From Takifugu bimaculatus (taxonomy: Eukaryota > Chordata > Actinopteri > Tetraodontiformes > Tetraodontidae), in NCBI GenBank assembly GCA_004026145.2, contig CP034980.1, positions 12,193,649 to 12,257,648 of the forward strand: a DNA stretch of 64,000 nt. Direction: 5' to 3'. Positions 48,779 through 63,600 of this stretch are shown in pieces. Both the position numbers and the translations under genes were made by a program. How positions within the stretch are numbered: the first letter of the stretch is position 1; each line of letters starts with the position of its first letter. The notes under the pieces are model-generated. The model was not told the origin of the DNA. It saw only the letters and a program-made list of their open reading frames with translations, and ran no database searches.

Positions 48779-51700
48779 ATGTCCCCCATCAGTCAATCAC
48801 AGTTCATCCCATTGGGCGAGGTGTTGCTATTGGCTATCTCTGCTATGAACTCTGCCCATAAGTCTGTCACTCAGGAGACACTAACTGAACATCTACAGAC
48901 ATGTTTTCCAGGTAACAACTATTGACACAACTAGTATCACTTGTCTATTTCTATATGAAGGGAACATAGTTGAATGTCCTGTACTTGCTTTGCCTGGAGT
49001 TTTTCAGAATACTATCTGGACTCATTAACCCTTAATCATCATTAATCCTGATCCTGGGTATTATGAGCATTTTTAGTTTCTCTGCATTTATGATCAAATC
49101 TGGTATTTGAGGTCTCTAAGAACCCTCTTTGTGTGTTCCCCCCCCATTCACTGTTTGCCCACCTACACACTTCCATTTGATTGGTTGTTACTTGTGAATT
49201 AATTCATGGTGTATTCAGCAAATAAGTTCATATATTCAGATATTTGTATGAGCTGTCATCAAATGGATTGATCACTCCTGAGTGAACAAGTGAATTACCA
49301 ATATAACACATATTAGGACTATACTAGCTAGACTATATAGACATATACAGTAACATCATTAAGATGTCATTTAAGGCATAGATGCATGCGTTTAATTACT
49401 TTCAGCAAGGTTACATGACAGTCGGCATTTATGTTTAGGTGTGAGAAAAATAACTCAAAGGGAACAGATTTTAATGACATTATCAGTAAATGTTAATGGG
49501 CTGCGGAACAGATGATGAATTTTGATGATCTTCTAGATTCTGAGGGAGACTTTTGCCTTTTTCTCCCGAAGATCAAAGCCATGGGACTTTCATCTAGCGA
49601 CCTACTGTGTTATGTAACTTCGTCTTGTTAGCCCCCCCCCCCCCCCACACACACACACACACTCACACTATACTACAGATGTAGAGGGGAAATGAGCTGC
49701 TTCATGGCATCCTAATTTAAAATTTGAGGGCTTGATATAGAAACTTTGGTGTCAGATTTTGGCATCGTTTTGCAAAACTACTTGATATTATTTTCAGTTT
49801 CTTTTGTCTGCTGGAATTCAATTTTTTTAGTTTCTTCACTCGATAATAAAAAAAAACTATTTTACCTTGTCTAGTTCCTCTTTTGCCTTCTTCCGAATCA
49901 GTTTTATCTATCAGACAAAATGACAAGAACTGAAAAACTGCTAAGTCTCTGTTCGACTGCACTTGTTCCATCCAACATTGGTTTCTCCCACATTGCTCTG
50001 GGTCAGTTTTTAGTGGAGATATTAACTGTATTTATCAAGGATGGATTTACCCCACCCTGTAATAACCCTTATTCAGCGTTAAAGCCGGGGCTATTTGGTC
50101 TTCATAGTGTAATTGTAGCAAAAACACTTCTACAATTACTGTTTACTGGACCATTTAAACATGTTTTTACACTCCACATTTTCTTTATTTTGTATATTAA
50201 CTACAAATTTGCTTTTAATTCTAAATTGTGTAGGAAAGGTTTAAAACATCCAAGAGATAGAAACATTCTTTAGGCACTGTAGTTGGGAGGTATTGTAACA
50301 TAAACGTACCTCTGTAGCCATAGAAATGCAGCTCACCATCAGAACTTAAGCCAGCCATTAAGTCAGGTTATGATAATCTGTGATGATATATACAGGCTGA
50401 TGTTTCCCTCTGTTTCCTAAATAGAGCTGCAAATGACAAATTACTTAACTCTTCTGTGAAATGATATTTAATTATTGTTTTGGACTATTCAGAACTTGTT
50501 TAACCATCTGAGTGTTTACAAATCTTTCCCTCACTCAATTATTCTTGGATTATTGGCATACTTGATGCAGATGAGTGAATGGTTAAACCAAAAGAGAAAA
50601 CATTTCATTAAAAAACAGCCTGTGCTTATTTATTTAAAAAAAAAGAAGTACCTTTTAAAAACCCTCTGTGTTTACTGGTTGTAAAGTACACACAGTGTTT
50701 GGACCAGTCTAACTACTCCTCATCTGTAATTGTGTTTAGGTGTTCCCACCCCATCAGAGGAGGTTCTGCACCATACGCTAAGCATGCTTGTCCATGAAAG
50801 GAAGATCTGCCCAACGCCTAACGGATATTTTAATATAACCCCCCAGACTTACTTCATCACACCGAGCCTAATCCAGACCGGTTCTTGGTACCACTTAGGT
50901 GAGCAATCCGCTGACCGACAGCAGCAACAATATCTCTCTGGCACCGTCACCCCATCCCCCTCGGGAGGTGTGCGAGATCGCGCTTTCCCCAAGTCCAGCC
51001 AAAACCATAGTGGGGGTGGTGGAGGAGGTGGCAGCCATTTGTACAGTTACCGTGGAGAAGAAGCATCTAACCATCAGCATCCATCTGCTAAAGACCACTG
51101 GGAAGTACACTCACCCACACAATCTCCACAAACACCTCCCCAGCAAGCAGGCGTCAACACAGAAAAGACTCGCAGTGCTTTTGGGTTTTCTTTTAAGATG
51201 GATAGTTTTACCAAGCCACGAGGGGGCGGAAGAGGGGTCTCTGGAGAGGCGGAGAAACAAGCAGTCGGAGGAATCGGTACAGGAGGTCGGAAATTTGGTT
51301 TAAAGTTATTCCGTTTGAGCTTTAAAAAAGAAAAGGCCAAGCAGCTGGCCACCTTTTCTGCACAGTTCCCCCCTGAGGAGTGGCCGCTGCACGATGAAGA
51401 AGTGCCCAGTCAACTGCCCTGGCCAGTAGAAATGGAAATCATCCGGAGGATAAACCCTGACCTTACAGTAGAGAACCTTGCTCGGCATACTGCAGTTATG
51501 AAGCGTCTGGAGGAAGAGCGCGCACAGCGGAATAAAGCGGCATCGGCCAATCAAAGCTCCAGGAGTAGGAGGAGCGGAGGTAGGCACAGGAAGCAGTCCC
51601 AAGCAAAAGTCAGCCACTCGCACAGCAAAGCAAGGGCATTGCGAGGCGAGTCGGCTGATTGTTTCCTCGCCGACAGGAACTACAAATCGTACTCCTCCAC

Positions 51701-54053
51701 TCTCGCTCGGTCACCAAGAGAACATGCTTTGGCCGTCGAACGACAGCGAAACAGGCTCCATTTAGCACACAGCAACCCAAACATCCTAGACTCGTCCCAC
51801 CTGCCTAGCACACCAGAATGGGATGTGTCTGGAGAGCTTGCCAAACGCCGCACAGAAATGCCTTTCCCTGAGCCGAGCCACGGCCCAACAACACACTACT
51901 CCAAAGTCCACCGCTCCCTGTCCCACACACAGGAAAGGAAGTCAAGGAACGAACGCAGCGTCAAAGCAAAGGAACGCTCTAGATCCATGGACAATAGCAA
52001 AGGCTCCTTTAGAGCTGGGTTGATGGGACCACCTGATTATCACGACCGAAACCGTTACTATACTGATACCGGCACTTTGAGAACCAATCAGAGCTCCTCC
52101 CACTCTCACGTCACAGCACCCTCGTCTAAGTTTCTTAGTGAGTCTCTGGGCTTGGATGGCTGTAGGAGTTTAGAGAAGAGCAAAAGCACAGACAGTGTTA
52201 CCCCATATTCACCGAAGCTGGTGCCTGGGTCTGGGTCTGTCCAGGCTGAGGAGTACTTCCGTAGTACCGGCTCCTCTGAGGCTGTGCTCTCAACGGCAAA
52301 CCCACTGAGAACTCTGGGGAAAAGTAGTAGCGATAGACTAAAGTTAGAAAGCATTGACAGGCAGGCCGACTCATACACACCGCATCCGCTAGAAAACAAG
52401 GAAGACGTGTCAAAGATGGGAATTAACGGTGGCAGCTTGCCTCCGATACCTCTTTCTATCCCAGATGCCCCCCCACCTAATGGACAAATTCCCCACAGTG
52501 CCTCCTCTGTTCAAGAGAAACATAAAGACATTTTTAGTAAAGACACGCTTTTCAAACCTCCTCCAAGCCTCCCGTTGTCTGGCTACAGCTCTCTGAGGAA
52601 AGCCCCAGTCATTACCTCGTTTGCTTTGTCTTCATCCTGTGACGCAATCGATTCCCTGGAGGATGATGATGCCCCCAAACCTTTAGTGGCCACGCCGGTT
52701 ATTCCCCCACAGGCTGCTGAACCCACCACTAGCGGCGCCGAGGCCTCGTTTGATTACTACAATGTCTCGGAGGATGAGGAACTCGAGGAGGGGGAGGGCA
52801 AAAGTCAAAGAGAGGGCGAGAAGACCGCAGAAAGAGTCGTTGGGAGAGCAGGTAGCGGAGCGGGAACCATGCAGTGGCTACTGGAGAGAGAGAAAGAGAT
52901 GGATCTTCAGAGAAAGTTTGAGAAGACCCTGACCTTCCCCGGCACTAAAGAGAACATCCCAGAGCCCAGTCAGAACCAGCATTCAGCCCATTCAGCCAGA
53001 CTGGATAGTATGGACTCCAGCTCTGTCACTGTTGATAGTGGCTTTAATTCCCCAAGGTAAGAACATGCCGTATTCTATATGCAATCATGAACATCTACTA
53101 TCTAATCTGTAGGAGCGAGGCAGCAGGCTGACTGACATTATTGTCTGTTGTGTTTTGGTGTTTTTGGAGACTAAACCTTTGTCCTAATGGAAGCTTTGGG
53201 CACTATGTGCCAATAGCTGGACAGCACCATTGAAAGGGAATTTACCCAGCAACAGGAACAGCAACTGCTTCTCTGTGCAGTGCCAGAGCTTTACAAAACA
53301 ACAGAAGGGTGCTTGTGTGTGTGTTTTGGCCAAACTGTGGGAAACAGAGTTTGATTAGGGCAACAAGGGGGCCTCGCGTTATCTAGCGGGGCCAACACTG
53401 GGACCGGTGCTGTGCAGTTCAGCTAAAATAGAGGCGGCGTTGGCACTCTGCCATGGGGCCGCATTCTCTTCGGGATAAAAGATCACACTTTAAATATGTC
53501 GCTGCTCATCTTTCGTTTGATGGTTCAGAGATAATGAGTGAATGTAAGGGATCATGTGTGTTTATAGCAGATCCAAAGGATCTACGGAACACTCAAGTAA
53601 TCCAGAAATGGCATTTCACTTAAAATCAGATCATATACCTGTCACATTCTTGTTGTTTTGTCTGCTTCTGTCTTCTGTATGTTGGTTTATAACTAAAAAA
53701 TAGACCAGAAATTACAATTGGCTTCCTTAAATGCCCAGTCAAATCCTTTGGAATATTTTCTACTTTTTTTTGTACTTTTGATTTTATTCTTCAGTTTTGT
53801 TGTTTGTATGTTTTATATCTTAAAGTTATTAAACATATCTGTCTGCAGAACAAGGGAGAGCCTGGCATCTAACACCTCCTCCATATTGGAAAGTAACCGT
53901 CGTCAGAACCTGGCACTTAGCCCTGGACACATCGGCATCACCACTGGCAACGGCGCGCCCTTCTCCTTCCGTACCATCCCAGAACCGGCTGCTGCTCAGA
54001 CAGAGAAAGTCCAGAAGCCCAACAACTGCCTTGCATCAATCACCAGTGTGTGA
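48779..54053 (+). CDS. stox2: Storkhead-box protein 2
   Basis: Exons 48759-48911, 50740-53056 and 53849-54053 join in frame. Starting at the first Met of the 48759 exon (MSPISQSQF, 48779) they give 884 codons; the longer vertebrate isoform has an extra N-terminal exon not found here. The first two exons hold the winged-helix storkhead domain (PLGEVLLLAISAMNSA to TPQTYFITPSLIQT). The large exon then shows the conserved FGLKLFRLSFKK, FSAQFPPEEWPL and INPDLTVENL segments, a Ser/Arg-rich region, EWDVSGELAKRRTEMPFPEP, an acidic block near SFDYYNVSEDEE, and DSMDSSSVTVDSGFNSPR. The C-terminus ends SITSV. STOX2 is a putative DNA-binding regulator best known from placenta and neural studies; its role in fish is unclear. 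Confidence 0.92.
49638..49669. repeat. Poly-C plus CA microsatellite in stox2 intron
   Basis: A run of about 16 C followed by CA units. Confidence 0.85.
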
Positions 54054-56303
54054 GAGGGAGGGTTGTGAGGACTGGATAGAAAAAGACAAACTGAAACCAC
54101 TTTTGAGAACCGTTAAAGCCCGAGACTGTGAATCGGTACCTGTGAATCAGTGGTGCAGACACTGGAATACTGTGGAACTGCAGAGGGATTAACACCACCA
54201 GGCAACTACAGACGCAAATGCACCACGTTACTAGGTTACTAGGTAGACTGTGGCCATGTCCTGGTAATCTGACTAGTTTAACACTGTTTTGTGGGGTTTT
54301 CTTTCACTCATTTGGGGTCTGGTGGCTGCTCTGACTCATTGGTTAGCAGATATGTGGAGTCTAAAGCCCAACTTTTCTGTGTATTGAAGGTGGAGGTAGA
54401 TTAAAATCAGATGTTAGATGAGCCCTCATCCCCCTGCTCTTCCTCATATGGTTACAAGAGGAAATATGACATGTGTAGGTCTCACCTGCTAAAACAAGCT
54501 CTAAGCAGTAGTGTGGTGTTTAGAGCAGCCTGAATTCCACACTACACTTCATGATAATGGTGTATTCCACTGGTGATATACGGAATTGTTTCCCCTGTTA
54601 CTCATGGTTCAGGCAATATAACCAATGAAGGTGAGCAGTTGTGTTAGTTACAGCTGATAAATTTGTATAAAAATATGAGTTTTTATTATTCACCTCCTGT
54701 TACTAAAAGTAGCATTTGACAACATCCTGTGGAATTAAGAATGTGGGTCGTTCTTAGTATCTGATTTTAATTTAAAATGCTAAACATTACTTCAGTCTGC
54801 CCAGGGTGTGTGTCTAACACAGGTTACCGTGGTAACCCAGTTTAGAGAAGGATGCCTTCATTGAAAAGTGACCTTAGACTCATCAAACCTGCTACGGGTC
54901 AACACGGTACGACCAGGCTCTAGACATGTTCTGTATAGTGAAGCAGTTCTTTGGTGTGTATATGAAACTACTAACTGTCTCCAACGGTTTACATCTTCAC
55001 AAGGTCATGTACAGTAGTAATAGCTTTTATCCAGTCATCTTACAGAATGCCGACTCTTGACATTCACCTCTTATGATTTAACAATAACGTTTTTACCTCT
55101 GGAATCTACCATGTTGACATTTCCTCAACTTGTTCGGCCTGCAAATGATTTACATGTATAAAAATGACGGGTGTAGTTAATGTGCATTAGCAGCCGCAAC
55201 AAAAAAAACTCACCTATCCCCTTCCTTTAACCACCTAAGGAATTCTGCTCCTTTGGGCCTTAAACACCTGCCAGCCCTTGCAAATTCCTTCTTGTTTTTG
55301 GCTTTGTGGGGTAGTGGGTGGAAGCTCCAGCAATCACAGCTCCCTAATCCTAGGTTGGGATCTGTGTTTGATTGGTTGGGCCTGTTTGTTCAGGGTCACG
55401 TGCTTCAAACATTCCCTGTGGCCAGACAGACTTTTCTTTCTGGAGAATTGGTGACCCAAAGTCAGTAAGACCCCCCCTGCAACCAAAAAAAAAGGTCCCT
55501 ACTGCACAGTGTGGGGTCGATTTTCAAAGATTTATCTAATGTATTGTTTTATCACAGGGATGTGGTGTGTCTGTTACTGTGTTTTGGGAACTTCCTGTCA
55601 AGCGTAGAGAATTCTAACTCTTGAAACTAAAAGCCAAAATGAAAAGCGTCATACACATTAGGTCTGTGTGACAGGTGCAATAACATTGATGCTGAAATAT
55701 TAAATTAAAAAGTACGCACGTGTAATGGTGGACTGTACGTGGATTCCACGTCACATATTTAGGACAGTATGGCTGCTGCATCCTCACGGTTATACCTACC
55801 TGTAAGTGCAGAGTTGAGTTTTAATTGCATGACCTTGTGAATAATACTCATCTGCCTGTTACTGTATGATCCAGGAGAAAGAAGCAGATTTTGGTGAAAT
55901 CGAGTAGCAGGGCGGTCGAGAGTGTATCGGGCTCCAGGTTAACATAAGGAATGAGGTCAGAGATGTAGAAGACCTCAGAGTTTACAAAACCTCGTTTAAG
56001 AAACCTTCTATAGTATTAAAACCTTCCGAGACGGCTGCAGTTCCATTGGAGCGTTGTGGTCTGGTCTCACAGGTACGTTTAGATCTATCACAATAATACT
56101 GTTGCTTTAGTTCCCTGCTGGGCCTCTGCTGAGGCTGATACCCAAGAAGTATTACGTTAAACCCCAGCCGCACCAGGAGGCTCCCCTCATCCTCCCTTAC
56201 TTTCTTTCACATTCTTGTAAACGTCCGTCCGCTCACGAGACTGAACGTCCATGAAATATGTCTTCCCTTAACATCAGTGATGGTTTATGAAGAAATCAAT
56301 AAA
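54054..56303 (+). other. stox2: stox2 3' untranslated region
   Basis: About 2.2 kb follow the stop codon without another coding frame. AATAAA at 56298-56303 is a plausible end. Confidence 0.6.
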
Positions 56304-57227
56304 GACTTTGTTTCTAATGGTGATGGTGAGTCATACCTGTAAATGATGTGGTCTGTGCCATCAATTAACAATAAAAGAGGGATTAAAAAAATGTATAATA
56401 TCTTAAAAATCCCTTTGTTGTGTAGTCCTGGTGTTACCATTGTCATAGTGTATGTGATACCCTATGGGGATTGTGTAACTTTTCAAATAATAAATGAACA
56501 ATGTTTGGATACAAAGGTGTGTGTGTGTGTGGTTGTGTTCTAGCACTCACACCCTCTGCTGTAATTAACAATATTGGTCCATATCTTTACATTTTTTGAT
56601 CCATTTACTGTAGTGCAGCGTGTGTTGGTGGGGGTGTGACAAAGATGGGGATTTACAGGAAAAAATGACAATGATTGCAGAGGTTTTATCAGGTAAAAAG
56701 ATTTACTGCGATTCAAAAAGCTTTTTTAAATGATCACAACAATGCAGCACTTACCAAAGTTTCAAAATATAACAAATAATTGTCCTGTGGGCAAACCATT
56801 TAGTAGTTTTGTCAATATTTTCAGTCAGTTTGGACAATATTTAATACAAATGTAATAATCATGTTTATTTAAAATTTCAAATAACACTTCAGCACATGTG
56901 ATTGAGCAGTTTCTTTATATTTGGGGTCCAAGATAATACTTTTAAAACAAGACAATGAATACAAATCAATCAAATCAATAAGCAGTGCTCGTATAAACTA
57001 TGTTTACAATGTTTTCATTTTTTTTAGTGCTAATACACCACAAGGAGATGAAATAAAACAAGATGTGAGATGTTTCAAAATTATATGTACCAAACCCAAA
57101 ATGAACCAGGAAAGGTCAGGAGTGGTTAGAGGTCTTGGATTTGCATTTGGCAGCAGTTTAACTCAAGTATAAATATTAACGTTCACCTAAATATTCACAC
57201 ACATTAGATAGAATCAGTCATGCTTCA
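56304..57227. other. Convergent gap between stox2 and abhd18
   Basis: AT-rich sequence with a short GT run near 56,516-56,532. AATAAA on the minus strand at 57228-57233 may end abhd18. No gene was recognised. Confidence 0.5.
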
Positions 57228-57637
57228 TTTATTTTAAAAGAGCTGATCATGTATCCAGAAAATGACCAAATCTGACATGACAGGCAGGTCTGTTTTCACC
57301 TGAATATTCTCAACATCCTCAATTTTACTGTTCTGGTCTTTGTGTTGTGGGGGTGTTCTGGTCTGGGAGTAGGGGGACACTTTGAGAAGACACCTACAAT
57401 GTTGGACCTTTATAAATACCCTGCTGCTTTAACATTTGGCCCGAAAATGGCCCGTTAAATGGGTCGGCCAGTAGAAAACTTGAGGTTATTGTCAGATTAG
57501 TTAGAAAAATAAAGCACAAGAAATGTGTGCAGGTCAACACAAAGAGACACATGACAGAGGATCACACATGTGATCCGCCATCAGTTCAGCTGGGTGCACG
57601 AGTCCAACGTCCAGCCGGGTCCACTTCCGGGTGGGAG

Positions 57638-60600
57638 TTACAGGTCGGGATACTTTAAGCAGAATCTGTTAAAAGTATCGTATATGGCCTGTCTGAAAAG
57701 AAAATACAAGAATAAATACAAGAAAAAGGTTTTTCCAAAACCCAGAGGATTTTAAATCCCCATTCTTAAAAAAATAAATCTAATTATACAGAATAAAGTG
57801 GAGCCACAACAGAAATTGGGCAGCAAAATTTACATGGATGTATAAATCTCACTTTGAGTGAAGGCAAGGAACTTTAGGATGTGGTTATAATTCTACACGC
57901 TTGGATTTCTAACAAACAAAATTGGGAAGTAAGGTACCTGCATATTTAACGGCAACAATATTTGTTTTAAAAGAAAATTGAATTTATTTATTTTTGGTAG
58001 AAAATTGTAAAGAGAGTTTTGGATTCGCCACTCGGCTCTGATTCAGGATGGACTTCAACCAGTGAGTGTAAATCCAGACAATAACCACACCGATGGACTC
58101 GTAACGTGGTCTCTGGGTCAGAAGAGCTCCGGTCCACAATGTGAATAGCAGCAACACAACAAATAGATCAGGTGCTAAAGTCAAAACTAAAGTCAGACAC
58201 GTATCTCCTAATTCTGACTATGAAATCCTGGACAGCGATCAGCTCCCATCAGTCCTGCTCCAGAGCCCCCGGTCAGCTGAAGTGTCCCTGGCATGTGTTT
58301 CTTCTCCAGCTGTCCGGTATATTCCAAATTTTTTAAATGCTCACGGTATAAATGTTCAGCTGACAGCAGCAGCCTAACAGCTGAGCGTTATATTAAGAAG
58401 CAGCTTGTGTCCATTAGTTTCAACTAATGCTGACACTTAACAGCTTTGCCTTCGTTTCTGAATAAATGGATGAACTCATGATGGACATTTTAAAGTCCAT
58501 CAGAAACCCACTGCACTGTTCCAGGTCTAGTTGGACCAAACATACACTTGTCCCAGCAGCAGCAGCTTACCGGAAGGCGTTCTGTTTAAACAGGTATGCA
58601 CTGATATGTCCTCCGTTGAGAAATCGGACTTCACATCCAGGCCAGATGTCCTGCAGACTGAGAACCCCTGTCCGAGGGACGTAGGCGTCCTCTTTGGCCT
58701 GGATCACGATGATGAGACTGGTGTCTACTGGCACTAAAATGAAAGGGTGGACATATAAAAGATGGTTTTAGAAACTACCAGTTTGGTTTGTGTTTCAAAG
58801 CCTGGAGGAGCTAATCTGAAGTAGCCTTGCAGCTCAAATACCACCCGTGTTGATCATTTTGCCTCTCTGCTGCAGCCTTTGATCACTTCCTTGCTATGGT
58901 AATTCATCTTTGAGAAGATGCCTCGTTTATCTGAGGAGAAGCATTCCTTTAACCTGTACCATAACACTAACCAGAGAAGTTGGCCATGTGTGTACATTCA
59001 TCCATCACACCCTTCATGAAGCTCAGAGACTCCCTTTGTAACGACCGCTGACAGCAAGCGGTCGACTCCTCATCCAGCACAGTATTCACGCGGCCGCCTC
59101 TGAAACAGGATAAAGAAGTGCGCGAGGCCTTGAAAACCAGATATCAATTTGTTTGACTCCAGATCACTTTTCATTCGTAAATCATCAGTAAACAAGGTCA
59201 TAAATCATATCTCCGTCAGCTTTAAATTACATCAATTGGGGGTTATAATTCCTGTCACAGGGGATGACTCAAGGTCAGCTATAAGTTGGTTCTGTCTCAG
59301 AATGGTTTGAAAGGAGCAGCTAAAACTGTAAAAGTGTTGCTGACCTCTGCCTAAAGTCCAGCTGTTTTCCACTTTTCTTCAAAGACGATAAGAGCTGGGA
59401 GAGTCTGTCTCCAGACCCGATGCCTTCAGGGTCTTTATGGTTCAACAGGATCTGTGTGGCTCGTGCTTCCATGTGTACTTGGGAGTATGCTGATCGCCTT
59501 TCATTTCCAGACAGGTGGACCAGACGCTCAGAAGACTCTGTAGTTTTGACAAGTTCTTGATTCTTCTTAAATGAGTCGGCCTATGGACCAAAACAGAAAT
59601 ATAATGTGCTTATTTGTGTTACAGTTTGATTTCCAGTACATAGTAATTCAGGTTTCAATTTAAATGTTCTAAAAACAGGATCATTTCTGGTGTCCATCAA
59701 TAAAAATGTGTGAATACAATGGCAAAAGACATTGCTGATATATCAAAAGTCTCATTTATTGAAAGTCTGTTGACATGCGCTCACACCAACAGGTGCTCTG
59801 CCCCCACTGGAGACTTAAGTTGTGCTTACGACCCACCGAGTTCCACAAGAGTCCTCCCCTGTCCCTGGCTGACCTACACTCAGCACACAGTAGGACATGA
59901 ACTTGGTTACTGCTTCCTACATTCAAGATGTACTTTATTCATCCCTGTAGGGAAACTGAATTGAATACATGAGGCACACGTGGCTTTACATCATCAGGAA
60001 CAGACGGCTTTTCAGGCCACTGACTGTTCTATTTTCCCCGTATATTCACGTCTGCTTCAGCCATGGCTCCATTTGCTGTGAGAAGACTGGGAAGAACAAT
60101 GATCTCAGGAGCATCTGTGTGTGTACTACTGTCCAAACCTGCCAGGATTCAGCAAGAGCGCTTCACAAATATAACAGGACTTCGCATTAGGGTCCTGACT
60201 CAGCTCAGTGTAGCTGACCCCAAAGTTCCAGCTCATTTAATCAGAGTGAAGGCAAAGGCACTAACTTAAGCACAATATCTATCATTTTTTTCTTCTTCAA
60301 GGCCTCCTGAAACCTGAGTAACAGCGACACAGCGCCGCCTACTGTTCTGGATAGTGCATTGGCTTCAAACAATATTACAAATCATTCAATAACATACTTA
60401 ATTTAAAAGCAGCCTCATTGTTGTCACCAGTGTTTGATAACTTGTTAAGTTGTTAAAACATAAAAAGTCTCAACTACAAATTACTGGGACTGTTAACATA
60501 CCCCACAATATTCCAACAGTTTAATGATTTCCTCTTCGTACACAGAGTTAATGGCGTACTGCTTCTCCAGCTCTGCCCAGTTTACTGCTTTACTCAGGAC

Positions 60601-63600
60601 ACCCTGCACACAAAACAATGTTAAAGATAGCACAGACATTAGACAAATACACAAACTCAGGCTACCAATCATGTTCATGTCCATCAGAACACAAAGTTAC
60701 CAAAGCAACCATAATAACCTCTATAGTTAGATGAAGTAATCTTATTACCTCCTCAAATATTCTTCGATTTACATCATCTGTAAAAGCTGTGATGCTGCAG
60801 CCTAAGCTGGTCTACAACTGGTTAAATAAAACCTCCGTGCAGGAGGCATTATGCTCCAAATAAATATATTTAGGCCCAAGCTTCCCAGCATCTCCTAAAC
60901 CCTGCTGAATCGTGGCTCATGCTGATTTCTGGTTTTAAATTAAGTTTTAAATCAAACTGAGCGAGGAAAACTCCTCTGAGTATTTTTGCAGATCTGTGCG
61001 AAACAGTCGCGTATTACTTAATTCTTCTCATTGCTTTACTTTACTGAATGTGTTTCCATTCCGCTCAGATGACGACTGGAAAAATCTGCTGTGGTGATAC
61101 ACCTGTATGCTTCAGCTAGAGACGGTTATAATAGCTGCGGTTATAACTGCGTCCGAGTTTCTGTACGTTAGACATTAGTGGAGTGTGTTACCCTGGTAAA
61201 GACACTGGAGGCAGTGGACCAGGACAAACAGGGAATCAGGGGGATTGGCTTTGGCCAGTTAGTCACTGCCAGAGATGCCATCTGAACAAAAAGACACACA
61301 AGGAAACCAAACATGTGCAGGCTGGAATGCGGTAGACATCAGACAAAAGTGGGTGTGCCTGTTGGTGTGGTCTGTGTGTGACCGGGATGTTCTGTAGGTT
61401 AAAAATGGTTCGCTCATATCACTCACGTATCCTCCCATGGAGATGCCGGTCATTCCCAGTGGCCAGTAGCCTTCTCTCTCCAACCAATGAAGCAGCACCG
61501 TCGACTCCAAGATTAAGGCCCCTCCCATCACAAACAGGTCCGAGACGTTCTTCAGACTGGACCGCCTAAAACACATTTTTAGAAAGGATTCAGCATATAA
61601 AACCTCCACTGAAGCTACCATTTATAGCCACGGCAAACAAACATGAATATATGTTTGTTTGTGTATATGTATATAGGAGGCATCCAAAATCACTGCGATC
61701 CATAAATGTCTCGCATGCATTTAAATATCAGTTGATCGTGGTTAGATCTCTGTAGCACAAAATCAGTTCCCAAAACAGCCTTAAGACTGTAATAGTTTTG
61801 TTTTATTTACTGTAAACTGAACTACAGGCTTGTGTGTGGTTTTGATGGCTTACAGGAGGGAATCAGGGTAAATATTGGTCTCCCAGAAAACAATTACAGC
61901 ATCTATAAGCTCAAATATATAAATTATGCCATATTAATATATAAACTACTCACTCAATATATTCAATAAATGACAAAAATCAAGAAAATTGCAAGACTGC
62001 AGCACATGGAACACTTTAGCCAAAGTCTTAGGAATGTTTTCAATCATTGTACAGATATTTTTGTACATTTTCCTATAACACATTCAAGCCCACTGGTGCA
62101 CCACAGTCTGGCAAAGCTCAGACCCTTCTACTTTCCCCACAGTTTAGGTTGCAACCTAGAGGAGCTGAGGAGTCGAGGTATCTTTGGCAGCAGTTACAGT
62201 CTTCTTGGGACGATGCTACAATCCTTGCACACCTGGATTGGGGAACGTTCCTCCCTGCAGATCCTCTCAAGCGGGACCAGGTTAGATTGTGAGTGTCTGT
62301 GGGCGTTTTCAGGTTGGATCAGGTTGTCTTTAGTTAATGCTGCCACCACCTGGCTTCAAAGGGATGCTGCTGAGCAGCTGATGAAGCAGTTTTTGATTTT
62401 CTACCAAAGGTGATCATTAAAGTCGAGGCCACAAAGATCAACTTTTGCCTCATCAGACCCAATAGACCAGGTTCTCACAGTTTGGGAGTCCTTTGGGTGT
62501 TTCTTTGCCAACTTTTCTTGAGAAGCCTCTTCTGTCAGGCCACTGTGCAACACTCCATTAATCAGGGTTTTATGGCAGCGACAGCAAACTTCCTGGAACC
62601 TTCCACCATCTGCACACAGGCTCTCTGGAGCTCAGCCAGGGCCACCATCGGTTTCCTGGTTACATCTCTTACAAAGATCCTTTTCCCCCCGAATGCTCAG
62701 CCAGCTCTGAGTCATGGCCCTTCCAAATCTTTCAGAAGGATGGAGGCCTCTGTGCTCTTGGGAACCCTTAGTGCAGCAGATTTTTTCTTTTTCTTTTGTA
62801 TCCTTCTCAGATCTGTGCCTCAATTCAATCCTGTCTCCGAGCTGTGGAGACAGTCTTCTGACCTCATGGTCGACTTAGAACTCATCATCAGTTGTGAAAG
62901 CACAGACGTCAGGGAAATGTTTTAGTTGTTATTTATCATTATTTCCAATCTAAAGTTCAGTGTATTTGTCATTCTTGGTTACTCTGAGCAGATTGATGAA
63001 ATATGAGTTGCACCATAATGTACAATTGAAAATAATTGCCTGACTTCTTGTAGAGTCTCATATTTTCTTGTAAAATCAAGTAAAGGACAAAATGTTTTGC
63101 ATCTGCAATCAGTCAAATCCCAAAGGTCAAAGGTTTAGAACTTACAGCTGGTCTTTGGGTTTACGATAGCCATGTAAAACGGTCAGTCAAGGAAAAAAAA
63201 CAGCAGACATCTCCAAGAACATGTGCAACATATGACTAGGTGACAGGTTCTCAACGCTAAAACAGTGTTTAATCTGTTCACCTTTGTACGGAGGTGTGCT
63301 TCAGCAGTCAAAAACGAAAAGAGGAAAGACACTAAAGGATATAGTAGGGATTCTCCAGAAGCAAAGAGGCCATCCCCGCCTCTTTGATCATGGGTCGGGC
63401 CATCAGGGTCCGCCTGCGCCAGAAAAACTGCACACACAGAACAAGTTGTGAGCACAGCAAAGAGAGCAAGATGACGAATATCCATCTGGGGAAAAGGCTT
63501 GGTCAACGATGAAGGCTGTTACATAGAAGGTCTACACATCACATTGGAATGTTTTTGAGCCTTACATGGTCTCCAGTCCCAGCCAAGTGGATACATACTG

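Noticed and set aside
61970..62925. Overlapping plus-strand frames of 147 and 171 codons
   Set aside because: They lie in a repeat fossil within an abhd18 intron and share no recognisable domain.
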